This document shows positions 48,913 to 59,500 of a stretch of 64,000 bases of DNA, piece by piece; within the stretch, counting starts at the first letter, position 1, and each line of letters begins with the position of its first letter. Position numbers and translations under genes: made by a program. The stretch covers positions 38,347,799 through 38,411,798 of the forward strand of contig CM026426.1 in NCBI GenBank assembly GCA_014871385.1. Reading direction: 5' to 3'. The DNA comes from Ceratodon purpureus (lineage: Eukaryota > Streptophyta > Bryopsida > Pseudoditrichales > Ditrichaceae). Below the pieces are notes generated by a model that ran no database searches, was not told the DNA's origin, and saw only the letters and a list, made by a program, of their open reading frames with translations.

Positions 48913-50848
48913 CATCGGATGGCACCTTCGCCATAGCCTGCTCTGTTCTCTCCTCCATTAGTCTCCGCCTTTCTTCGGCTACTCCAAGCATCCTAGCCTT
49001 CTCCACCAATTCCGCAGGTGGCTCTCCCCAACCGAAACTCCGATGCCATTCCGGGTGACAAATCTCCCCGCATCCTATGGCCACGCACTTGTAGCTACGT
49101 GCAAAGACCACTGAAGCACAGAAAGGATGATACAAGTGTCTACACGAGTTAACTACCATGTCATACTACGGGAATGGGAAGGAACACAAGCAGCAAGCGG
49201 TAATCCTGATGAAGCTGGTCTCATCTGCAAAATCAAACGCTCCACATATTGGATCCTTGGGCGCATACACCATTGGACTTGAAGAAAAGCTCAGAGTACT
49301 CCTCCCTTGCTTCAACTGGTACTTCTCGGCTGCAAAGGCATCAAGCTGCAACTGGCCCGACTCCAATTCTCTTGTCAATGCCTGGATCTCAGCTTCGGCG
49401 GTCTCCAGCTCCCTCTTAGCGGCCGCAACCTTGACCTTCTCCTCTGCCAACTGCTCTTGAATTCCCTCCATCTTTATTTTCTCCTTGTACACATCCTGGC
49501 CTTGCTCTTCCAGCGCTCTAATCAGCCCCGTCTTCTGCTCCTCTTGTTTCTTCAATGTGCCTATGCCCCATTCACTTTGCTTACTCTTCCAAATGGCGCC
49601 GTCAAGCCGTTGACCAGCCTCCTTCTTCAGCTCCGGCTTGTACTTCTGCTCCAAGTAAACAGCTTGCATCAGACCCTCCAAATTTTGCAGCCGCTCCTCC
49701 ACTTCCCCCTTCGCCAACCTCCCAGCACTCTGTCCTCGCAAACCGGTATCCTCCTGCAAGCACACACCCGATGCCATGGCGGATTCCAGCCCACCCTTCG
49801 ACTCACCCGGTGGCCCACGACCCTCCACCCTCACCACATCCCCTTGCTCGACCTTTCCCTCCCAGCCAGGTTCAACCTTAATTCCTCGCCACTCCTTACC
49901 TCGGACGTCGACCTTCTTCTTACCCTCAGTGCACCTAGAGTCCGCAATAGACTTCCTGAGCTCTTCAAGCTTTGTCCTGTCCAAGGTATACTGGCCCCTC
50001 TGTTGCTTGTTTGTCTCCTCCCCGAAAGCACACCAATTGACAGGACCACCACCTTCCTCATACTCCAATGCGATACCTTCGGCAAACCTCACCGTGATCA
50101 TGTTTGGATTCTCCTCCTCCCCATGTTGATACAGAATTGGGTGTAGATACTTGACCCTGTCCACAACCTCCACGACTTCGCAACCCTGCCAATAGAACCC
50201 GCTCCGACCACCATCTCCGTAGGGCTTACCAAACAACCTGCGCACAGTGTCGGAGGAGGTCGTGCCTCTACGGAAGTGATGGGGATTGTCTCCCTCGTTG
50301 GGGAGTCCATATTCAGCCTGAAAGTCCGCCCTCTTCAATTCCCGCGGAGGCTTCTTCAGCCTCGAAATCTCGTCGTCAACGTCTTCCACGCACATGAAGG
50401 CCTTCTCAGACCTCACATTTCCCTTCCCTTTCTTCTTCGCTGTGGACTTTGCTTCCGCTCCAGCTTCTTCTTCCAGCTCGTCCTGGCTATCACCCCGACC
50501 TCGTCTCGCGCCTGAAGCCTTCTTCGACAGCTGCTTTGCAGCTCCTCCCTCCACCTCTTCTCGGCCGCGACTTGGACCTTGTTCCCCTGCGCCACCTTTC
50601 TTCGGCAATTCCTCGGCATCAGGCTCCTCACCAGATGCCCCTCCTCTGCCTGTTCCTCCCCGCAGCCTCTTCCGCGGACCCTCCCTCCCGACGTCGTCAT
50701 CATCACTCATCGCCTTGCGGCTCCTCCTCTCTCGCGCTCCAAGTGCTCTCCCCTTCCGCGCACTGGATGTGTCCCCAGAGCGCGCACTCTGGCTTTGCTC
50801 CATTACTCTTTCACCCCTCCACACAAGCCCCGCCCACGTCCACCCCAA

Positions 50849-53445
50849 TGTCCCTTAGAGTCACCAACCCAACAAAAATTAAAACCCCAAAAGGAACCCC
50901 ACAATCCAAGCTAAGCATCGCCTCCCCCTAAATCCATAGTGGAATACATGCAAGCCCAGCCGATTCATTGCAATTCGCCAAGGCTTCTCCTTCCATCGCA
51001 CCTCCGGTGGAGCACACTGCACACTGCCGTCGACCCCAGCTGGAGAGAGGTGCGAGACGATGCTCACCCCGACCACCGGTCAATAGTGCCTCGCTCATCC
51101 TTCACACCGGCGGTCACCAGTAACTCTCTCACACCTTAAACCCCGTAACTGGTGACCACCAGTCACTAAACCCTCCACATTAATTCCCGCCCGTTTGCTC
51201 GCAGTCATGAACATCTAATACCACACCATAGCCGCCTTGAGCATTAATTGACACCTCAATAGTGCACTCCCAGCTGCTATTTCTCTCCTATCCTAGGGCC
51301 CGACTAATTTACTTAGTTACCATTCTCAAATAAATCCCCAAGAACGCTAATAAAAAATAAAATAAATTGCTTGTATGTTGAAACGTATAAGTGAATGTTT
51401 AAATTTATTTTCCTTTCATCAAAAACACTTAAAATACATCTACATGAAATTATAAAATTAAAAAATGAACTACATATATATAATATAATTTCCCATATTT
51501 TTCTTTTTCCAACATGCTAATACCCGTGTTCTTATTTTTTTCCCAAAACTAAGAAAAAACACATACGTACAAGTTAACCTCCAACATATGATAAGTATTG
51601 TATTTCATAATTTATTTAAAGGGGCGTAGAAATGATGTTCATCTATTAAACCCTATTTCGAATCATGAAAACGGCCATGCTAATTTTTACCCTCTCATGT
51701 CTTATTCCAAAAAAACATTCGTATGAACAAATCTACCTTTATTGCACATTAATCTATTTCAAAATTGCTTTATGAGTCGATGATGATTAAAACTCCTAAA
51801 CTTCACTTTCATTTCTCTATTACACCACACTTTCAACAACTTATTCTGTCATCCTTCAACATTTATTTATCCTTTTTTTCCCCTCCGGTTTTTTTTTTTT
51901 TTCCTCCCCCTTATTATTTATATCATTTGATTGCTTCATATTTTCCTCTTCTTTTATTATTCTTCCATTTATTAAATTTTTATCCTTTCTTTCCCTTCCT
52001 TCCTTTAAATGTTTCTTATATTTTTCACTTTCTTTACTTGCCCTTCTTTTATTTGTTTTTCTTCCTCAATAGCTTTTCCCATGAACCGTATTTTAATATT
52101 TCATATTTTTCTCCTCCCCTTTTTATAATTCTTTTATTTTCCTTTATTATTCTTCCTTCAAATCTTAATTTTTTATTCCTTTTTTCCTTTTTCTATTTAA
52201 ACATTTCATATAGCTTTATGTTTTTGGAATTTATCCTTCAAGCTTATTTATTTTTCTTCTTTTTTTTTCCACAAGTGGAAGGGATAAGTGAAAAATAAAA
52301 TAAAAATGTAAAAAAAAACAAGGTTATAATGGGGATGAAATTGAGAGAGAACATTGGGAGTGGAAGCTTGATGAATGAAAAAAATGTCAAACAAAGATTA
52401 TAATGGAGATGCAATTGAGAGTGAATAGTGGGAGTAGAAGGGATAAATGAAAATATATGAGTAAATAGAAGAATAAAAAAGAGGTAGACAATGGAGATGT
52501 GAATGAAGAAGAAAAGTGCGAGTAAAAGGGATAAATGAAAAATATAAATAGAAATGGAAAAATAAATATAAAAATTATAATTAGGATGAAAATGAGAGCA
52601 AAAAGTGGTAGTGGAAGGGATAAATGAAAATAGTGGATGAAATGAAAAAAATAAATTAGGGGAAGAAATGATGTTCATATCTTAATTTTTAAAATTGCAC
52701 CTTCTATTATTAAAAACTTAAAGTAAATATTGACAGAAAAATGTAAAAAACAAAAAATAAACTTACTCTATTCAGTACTTTCTATGGCATTTTTCTAGTT
52801 CATATTCAAGATGTTCAATTAGGAACACTCTATAATCTTTAAATAACAAATGTATAAATAATCAATATTCATTGTTTTCAATTTATATCTTATGATCGTA
52901 TTAAAAAGAGGATCATATTAGAGCCATACTATATTTTAAATTACAATAATTTGTATAGTATTTTGGAAGGCCCTTCAACAAACCAATCACTTGACTGAAC
53001 TAGGCTTCACTTGAAGTTCATCTGAAAAAATCCTGAAGTCCAGACAACTCCATAGCTCTCATACGCTTAACAAATATACAATTTTCAAGAGCAGGATGAT
53101 TCCACATTACATAGATGATGGGCAACGTCGTCTGAGTTGAACTAGGATGCTGTGTGATTTAATCAACTTTAGATCCTGCCTCCGAGGCTGGACATCAACT
53201 CCCGTCAGTCTATGTATTTGAACTCAGCCACGTGTCGAGTCGAGAGCAGCTGGCCCATATGGAGCTCCATCGAAGGGAATCATTAGCGTCAGAGCACGCT
53301 ATTTTGATCAGCTCATCTAAATCGCCAAACCCCTCCTCTTGTATGGAATCTGAACGGCTCAGATTGAGTAAGGTAGAGTACTTATTGTACAATTAAGTAC
53401 TCAAAGGTCCCAATGGTACAATACAGTTTTGCCAAAACTGCACTA
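50849..53445. other. 5' region of SET gene B plus AT-rich insertion
   Basis: 50,860-51,170 resembles the 5' region of the A copy (CTGGAGAGAGGTGCGAGACG; CACCGGTCAA). 51,200-53,340 is AT-rich with no gene and no counterpart in A. The last 120 bp before 53,446 are GTAC-rich and belong to the subterminal zone. Confidence 0.45.
51765..52678. repeat. foldback: pyrimidine arm and purine arm around TTCCAC-AA-GTGGAA
   Basis: About 500 bp of pyrimidine-rich sequence runs into the small palindrome TTCCACAAGTGGAA at 52,267-52,280. It is followed by about 400 bp of purine-rich sequence of matching style (GGGATAAATGAAAATA repeats). The arms are similar rather than identical. A run of purine repeats (AGTGGGAGTAGAAGGGATAA and variants at 52,350-52,620, roughly 60-90 bp apart) is present in the right arm. 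Confidence 0.5.
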
Positions 53446-53464
53446 CCTCTAGTGTACTCTCCCC
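53446..53464 (-). repeat. proposed right terminal inverted repeat of element B
   Basis: On the minus strand GGGGAGAGTACACTAGAGG, 15 of 19 identical to the right end of A. It is preceded inside by AGTACTTATTGTACAATTAA and AAGTACTCAA, the same GTAC-rich style. Confidence 0.6.
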
Positions 53465-54465
53465 CCCTTCACTTTCAGCCGTCACGCTTAAATTTAGCTC
53501 ACACGGGAAATCAATGTTACCTCCTCTAGGAAGCACGGTGCACCTCTTCTTTTTCATTGTAGTGAGACATGACACGCCCTCACCATTGTCTTTCTTCTCT
53601 TCTTAATAAGTAAGTTTCTTCTTATGAAGTCCTTCACGATATTGGCGGCGCTCATCTTTAAACTGACACCAATCTACCTTCTTTTCCACGGACATATAGA
53701 CAAGACCACAAGCAAACTAAAGGGCGAGTTCTTTGTTTGGTATCTCCTCTAACTCAAAAACTTTCTTTTACAAATAAGGAATAGCATCTTGTTCTTCCAT
53801 AGTAGTTATCAAATGGGGAAAGTTAGCATGTGTGCGGCAAGCGGTTAGCGGAGAGCGGAGAGTAGAAAATGGAGAGCAGAAACTGACCTTTAACAAAATT
53901 TTCAATAGTAAAGTGTACCCTATAACCGCGGGAAAATACTAAAAAAAGGCAATTTTTTGGTTACTTTATTTAGAAAAAGGAGTGTGATGCTGTAGATTGC
54001 AGGGTTAAAATCGCTCCAATTTATTATGTTTCCTTTAAGAGGTACAAATTAGGGCTGATGTCATGATGAAGTCACGCATACATTCTGATAGATTTGGTTT
54101 AGGGTTAGATCTAGATACAATAATCCAGCATTAAGTTTTGAGATCAAACATGAAATTCTTGCACAGGATTATGTGATTAATAATAGGAAAAACGAATTTG
54201 ACAAAATGTTAAGGAAGCAAGGTCTGAAAACTTCCTGGAATATTTCAAAGTTTGTGTACAATAATGGAATTACTGAAATCAAGATGTATACCATGTTAGA
54301 GTGCTTGTTTTCATCAAAGATTTCTCCGTCTTTGAATAAAACCATTGCTAGCTTCAATGTTATGCAACGATCTATATAAATCTTACCAACATTCCGTCAA
54401 GTCGTATTAGCTCAAAGATTTCTTTAGAACTTAACCTTGTACTTGCTTGGCTGTGCTTTGAGAGA
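53465..54465. other. no recognised gene; right flank of element B, contains first direct-repeat copy
   Basis: A 60-aa minus-strand ORF (53,393-53,575) crosses the proposed end of B and is probably fortuitous. AGCGGAGAGCGGAGAG lies at about 53,848. From 54,056 the 275-bp direct repeat described separately begins. Confidence 0.35.
54056..54335. repeat. direct repeat, left copy (partner at 54,997-55,256)
   Basis: It shares GCATACATTC, AGATTTGGTTTAGGGT, GGAAGCAAGGTCTGAAAACT, TGGAATATTTCAAAGTT and GAAGATTTCTCCGTCTT-type blocks with the right copy, with many small differences. The copies are about 940 bp apart and flank the ORF at 54,466-54,969. Confidence 0.75.
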
Positions 54466-54969
54466 ATGGGCAATTCTTTTGAGGTCATTGCTTGTGGAAC
54501 GGTTTTACAGGATTTGCTTAAGCGGATGGCGGATGGGCTTGACCCTTGGGATCATATAGGTAGCAATACAACACAGGGTTCAACTCCTCTGACCGTAATC
54601 ACGTTTGAAGACGTCGAGAACGCTTGTGTTGTGTCAAAGCTTTGGAAGTGTGAGATTGACAGCAGTCCTGAATACGCTTGCCTTTGGTTAGCGAGGTGGG
54701 ATTTCGTTTTGTACAGGGGTCGCCATTGGATTCCAAAGGACGAATATGAAGCTCATCCATTCAACATCAACTGGAACGTTTTTAACAGTTCTTGGTCACT
54801 TGCAAATCCAATTAACAACAACAGGTTAGAGACATCGTCCCATGGCGAATTTACTTGTCCTGAGTTAGATCAGTTGAGGTCATTGCTACGGGACAATGGG
54901 CATCAGTCCTTGTGGATGCAGGCTGGAGAGAAAATCTCTCCAAGACCTGGTATTTGGGTCTCTCCCTAG
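54466..54969 (+). CDS. 167-aa protein of unknown function, weak F-box resemblance
   Basis: A clean ORF starts MGNSFEVIACGTVLQDLL. The middle (TFEDVENACVVSKLWKCEID, then CLWLARWDFVLYRGRHWIP) resembles an F-box second half, where a V-x-K-x-W motif precedes a Trp-rich stretch. The usual leading Leu-Pro is missing, so this is only a suggestion. It ends at TAG 54,967-54,969 after GIWVSP. Its last 70 bp (CCAAGACCTGGTATTTGGGT) resemble 55,985-56,010, so it may be partly repeat-derived. It lies between direct repeats and has no intron. Confidence 0.45.
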   Translation: MGNSFEVIACGTVLQDLLKRMADGLDPWDHIGSNTTQGSTPLTVITFEDVENACVVSKLWKCEIDSSPEYACLWLARWDFVLYRGRHWIPKDEYEAHPFNINWNVFNSSWSLANPINNNRLETSSHGEFTCPELDQLRSLLRDNGHQSLWMQAGEKISPRPGIWVSP

Positions 54970-54996
54970 AATAGATGAGATGGGTATAGAATAAAT

Positions 54997-55256
54997 GACG
55001 TCATGCATACATTCCGTTAGATTTGGTTTAGGGTCAAATCTAGATACCATGTTCCCGCCTTACGTTTATAGATCAAACAAGTAATTCTTGCATAGGATTA
55101 TGTAACTAATTATAGCAAAAACAAATTTCACAGAATGTAAAGGAAGCAAGGTCTGAAAACTTGCTGGAATATTTCAAAGTTCGTGTACAATAATCGAACT
55201 GTTGAAACCAAGATATACCTTGTAAGAGTCCTTGTCTTCATCGAAGATTTCTCCGT
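54997..55256. repeat. direct repeat, right copy
   Basis: Partner of 54,056-54,335. It is diverged by scattered substitutions and small indels, so the duplication is old. Confidence 0.75.
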
Positions 55257-56583
55257 CTTCCCACGCATCAAAACTTCTTCATTTGAGTGATACAAGTACA
55301 AGATTCTCATCACGTTACAGCATGTGAGTTCCACAAGCGGAGGCCATTCCTTATTTTTCAGCTTGTTTCAGGGTGGCGTCTTAGCATAGTGACACAATCC
55401 CCGGCATTCCGTGCTGTATGCAGGGGTAGAGTACGACATTGCAGAAGTAAATCTCCAAGCTAGCTTGGAACATTTTAGGACAATAACAACCCAGTGTGTT
55501 GCGCGACTCCGAAGGTGCGTAATGCGGCGTCGAGGAGGACGAGAGCGGCTGTGGGTTTAGCCCCCAAGGCACCGGCAAGTTTTGAGGAGCTGCGGCCGTG
55601 GCTGGTGGAGGTGGAGCGCGCCAAGGAACAAGGCATGGACCTGCCGCCGTATAGGCACATCTAACGCCTCCATGTTGGTGATGGGGAATGGCGGTGGACA
55701 GTGCTCTGTAGCATTGAGCTCCTCCACATCATGGAGCAGCCCCTTATCCCGTATTCCTTCGCCTCCATCGTCGTTGTGAATCCAGTTGTTCAGATGCCCT
55801 TTGTGGCAGGTTTGGATGGCGCAAATTGCTGGTTTAATGTTGACAAGAGTTGGACGAAGTATCCCTTGGGGGGTTGATTGCATTAAGAGATATGAAACTA
55901 GTGGGGTGTTTGCGCGCCGTAGAGGACTGCAGAGGATTGCAGAGGAAAGATCCACTCTTGGTGGATGGAGCAAGGAGAGATATTTTCGCCAAGACCTGGT
56001 ATCTGGGTATCTCCACAGAATAGATGAGCTTGGTATTATGAGATAGATTATCGACCTGTAACAAAAGTTCGTATAGTTATAGGTCTCTTCAAAGAACACA
56101 CAAGGTTGGTATTATGAGAATGGTTATTGAACTTTCAAGAGAGTTCTTATAGTTATGGGTCTCTCCGAAGAATAGATAAGATTGGTATTATGAGAAAGGT
56201 TATTGACCTTTAAAGGAAGTTCTTATAATTATGTATATTGTTTGACTATTTCTCTATTGTATATTTATGTCAACAGGATTAATGGCTATTACTTCATGAA
56301 AAAACCTATTTTTTAAAAAAAGTGGTAATAACATTTTTGGGCTGCTGCTGCTTATATTTTATTGTGAGTTCCATGGTCACTTTGGCACATAATATGTATT
56401 TCCATACTTAGGCCAGGAGCATTGAATTAGAAAGTATAAAAAAAATCTATAAAATGGTCACATGTTTATGATCATGTATAGTGAAGGAAAGTTAGCATGC
56501 GAGTGGAAGATATATGTAATCAACTCCAATCAAATCAAATCAAATCCAATGAAAACAATAAAAGATCGAAGCGTCCTTCAAAC
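55257..56583. other. no assigned gene; GC-rich ORF remnants
   Basis: 55,500-55,780 is GC-rich with open frames on both strands. The minus-strand frame at 55,557-56,099 has VEELNATEHCPPPFPITNME and VPIRRQVHALFLGALHL but no domain I know. 56,240-56,580 is AT-rich and is the 3' side of the methyltransferase-like gene. Confidence 0.3.
56032..56232. repeat. 76-bp tandem repeat, about 2.6 units
   Basis: Units start at 56,032, 56,108 and 56,184, each opening GGTATTATGAGA and containing GTTCTTATAGTTAT (or a close variant). A related single unit ending in CTCTCCCTAGAATAGATGAG lies at about 54,960. Confidence 0.85.
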
Positions 56584-59500
56584 TCATGATATGCTCCACT
56601 CGCTACTTCCACTATCAGAACTCAAGGACTCCGAATCTCCTTCTACAGCCTCTGTATCCATAAATACAAGGGCTTTAGGATCACAAGTAGTAGGTTGACT
56701 AGAAACATATCTAACGAAACCGGATTGAAGCGCTTGTGCTTAGTCCTCAGCATATTCCAGAAGAATAGAAGGCTGAATTGGAGTGGAATTCACATGCCAC
56801 GATGGAATGGGCATGGGTCTTGGCATACGTCGCGGTATTGCCACAACTATTCTGCAATATAAAATGGATATTGGTTAGATTGAGTACGTGGAGATGCAAA
56901 CAAGAGCTAAGCTAAGAGAAATAGACAAGAAGTTAGAAAATGTAAAGTAAGACTTATAGTACTTAGAGCGTCTTGCTTTCTTGGGGTCTGCTTCTTCAGC
57001 TGCTGTCAGTCTAGGATGTTTAGGAGGGCCCATGGGAGATTTTGTAGCCACACATGGTTTGAGAATGGCGTTGAATATAGCTTTGTCATCCTCAAAAGCC
57101 AGAATATGACGACCAATCTCCTCACAAGCCTTAATGGAGGCTCCTGAAATTCAAAGCATTGCAAAGTAGTGAGACTCTAATGAGATAATGAGAGTAATGA
57201 AAATGCAGAACTACTTAATGGATGGTTACCTGTTCCTGCCTTCGAGTCCAGGACTATGTCGCCGGGCTTAGTCAGCTTTCCAATTAGCGCCTGCATTAGC
57301 TCAAGGGCTTTCTCCCTTGGTCCTCTCCATGGAACCTCCCCATTCAAGAGCTGCGTATCCACAACGGTGAGGTTGAATAGGGCATCACTCTCGGTTATAT
57401 TCAGGTCGCCATGTATCATCTCGGATCTCTTTGTTTGAAAAGAGAAATTAGATAGCGGCTCACCACCACAAATGAAGACGCAAATCCACAACCGAATAGT
57501 CTGCAGTCAATCAAAACATGTGACTCCAAATAAGCAGAAAGGTTATCACTGACCAAAGACAAGGAATGGTTACGATGTAAATACTAAGGAGTTGGGGTTT
57601 GTAGGAAAAGCAAGGCCGAGTACATTGATGCTCCACCAGTCTTTGTGCAGCACAAAGTCGAAAGCCTTAGCTTGTTCAAAAATCTCCGCAGCCAGCTATT
57701 GATCATTGTTGTGGATGATGGAGAGAGCACCATCATTCAACAAGTAAAGACTTGCAAAGTCAAAGATGTTCTGCACATACTCCTCATCCCGGGAGTTCCA
57801 AGGTGGAATGACGTTGGAAGGATCGGATGCCGAAGGGACGGGTAGATTCTCAGGGATGTCGGCAATGATCAAGTCTACTTCCAAATGCTTCTCAACCTGA
57901 CATCGTTCTGGAACTTGGTTATGGCGGCCTGCTCCAAACTTGAGGAAACAAGAAAGCAGAGTTAGACTATTTAAAAATAATAGAACTATATGTATCTAAG
58001 AAACGTCTAAGCAACAGATCATACCTTGCAAATGGAGTCTAGAGTCTTGTTCCATACTCGATCGCCACCCTTGTCAGACAACTCCTTATTTCTAACCAAT
58101 AACGAATCCACAGATGAGTTGGAGACATTAACATGTGTGGAATGTGGAGTTCCAGCAGAATAGGTGGTTGGCGGAAATAGTTTGGCCTTCCTTTCGTCAA
58201 TGAGACCTTTGGTGATTTCGGAAGCACTGATAGAGGACGGCGCAGTCGTAGAAGTTGGAGAAGGCTTTGGAACGACTTTAGCTGGAGAGGGTACGAGTGC
58301 CCCCTTCCCTGGTGCGGAAGACTCTGCATGCATTTTCTGTGATGCTTGTGACTGAGAACCCAGAGATTTCAGCCGCCGCCCTCTCTTGGGTGGAGGAGCA
58401 GATGATTGATCTTGCTGTCCTTCATCATCTTCTGTACCATCCACCGAATCTTTGACTACCACCGCATGATCATTGTGTAAAGTCTTCACGTTCGCCTCTG
58501 AATCAATAGCAAAACCACAAAAAAAATCAAGATACGAGCATCTAGCCTCTAAGTGAAGAGCTTTGTACCTCTTCAACTGCTAAAGAGAATAGATACACTG
58601 GTTCGAGCCTCTCTAAGTCCAAGCAGTAAAGTACTTCAGGAGCTGCTGAACGTTGATGGCGCCTTTTGGAACAAGCTCTCTCTTGAACTACCTAGTGAAA
58701 GACAATTATAGAAGGTTATTGTTTGGAAGAAATGAGGAGCACAATTTATAATGCAAATGCGTTTAAGTTAAAAAACGTACCTGTAAGTAATCCGCTTGAC
58801 AACCTCTGCGGTTCCCATTAATTTTGAGGAAATGGACTTCTTATCAAAGGCTTTCTCAGCCTTTTTACCAATGAACGTAGGGAAGGCCTTGTCTCATAAC
58901 AAAATACGCGAATTCCCCACATATGTGCCCGGTTGTTGGCCATCGGGAAATTCCTTCCAATTGATAACGAGGTTCTTCGCCTTGCATATGTCCTCGAATT
59001 CGTTGATGACGGCTTCCTCTAACTAGAATACAAAATTCAATTAATTAGTGACAAGGTAAAATTTAGTGAGTATAAAACAACATCATGTAATTGGAAAGAA
59101 TGATTTTGAAACTATACCCCAGCCTAGAATGAAGCCTTGTTCAACCAAGGGTCGAGGTCGGCTTCCTTGAAATCGGGCGGTAGAAATCGGTAAGAGAGTC
59201 TAGAACTCGGAGATGAGTTCCACCACCTCAACCAACGAGCCTTGTATTTGGCATCAACAGCCGCTGGAACAATCTTCTGTAGCTTATTAAGTGTCACCTT
59301 AGGTTCAGGGAATTCAGTGAAATGTCGATTGATCTGCAAGGAGTAGAAAATGTTTAGACAATAAGAAATGCAAGAATGATGTAATGATACAATATATTTT
59401 ACCCAGCAATAGTGAGTGTCTCATCTCATTGAGGAAGTCGTCACGATACTTGGGATTTGCAATAGCCAAGTACTTGGTAAAGTCCTTCTTCTAAATGGAG

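Larger units (their letters stand above)
45009..50848 (-). pseudogene. SUVR-like SET methyltransferase gene with coiled coil and RING-like finger, element B
   Basis: Likely start MEQSQSARSGD (50,803) or the upstream ATG at 50,848. Exon 1 (to 48,913) has basic and acidic tracts, the shared N-terminal domain (YLHPILYQHGEEENP; GPVNWCAFGEETNKQQRG), a coiled coil and a RING-like finger (ACCLCSFPFP, then MVVNSCRHLYHPFC, CVAIGCGEICHPEW). Exon 2 (48,153 to about 46,323) is a charged linker with 28-29-aa repeats. Exon 3 (about 46,038-45,273) gives pre-SET cysteines (YCLCSQECLGG, CACQADPVGGVAYS, CRGHVPRLFLKKC, KCRCHSDCGN) and SET (GWGIRTTELI, FELAGEILTN, NVARFLNHR). Exon 4 (from 45,182) has CEDSNLVDIPVLIES and, one frame over, PGEELTWDYG. 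Stops include TAG at 49,166-49,168, 47,909-47,911, 46,647-46,649 and 45,554-45,556. Family role: H3K9 methylation. Confidence 0.8.
38953..53464. mobile_element. element B: second member of the A family, about 14.5 kb
   Basis: It carries the same two convergent genes as A in the same order and is better preserved. The proposed right end contains the 12-bp core GAGAGTACACTA of A's right end. The proposed left end, GGGTGGAAGTATGCTAGACC, matches A's left end at 13 of 20. The flanking CCCT (38,949-38,952 and 53,465-53,468) is a weak duplication inside a C run, so the ends are less certain than for A. About 2.2 kb between 51.2 and 53.35 kb has no counterpart in A and is probably a later foldback insertion. 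The genes themselves are certain; the outer limits are inferred. Confidence 0.65.

Noticed and set aside
49307-50931. Several plus-strand ORFs over 100 aa
   Set aside because: They are antisense shadows of SET gene exon 1, whose codons are GC-rich and free of reverse stops.
54056-55256. Direct repeats as LTRs of a tiny retroelement
   Set aside because: There are no TG...CA ends, no primer site and no flanking duplication, and the ORF shows no retroelement domain.
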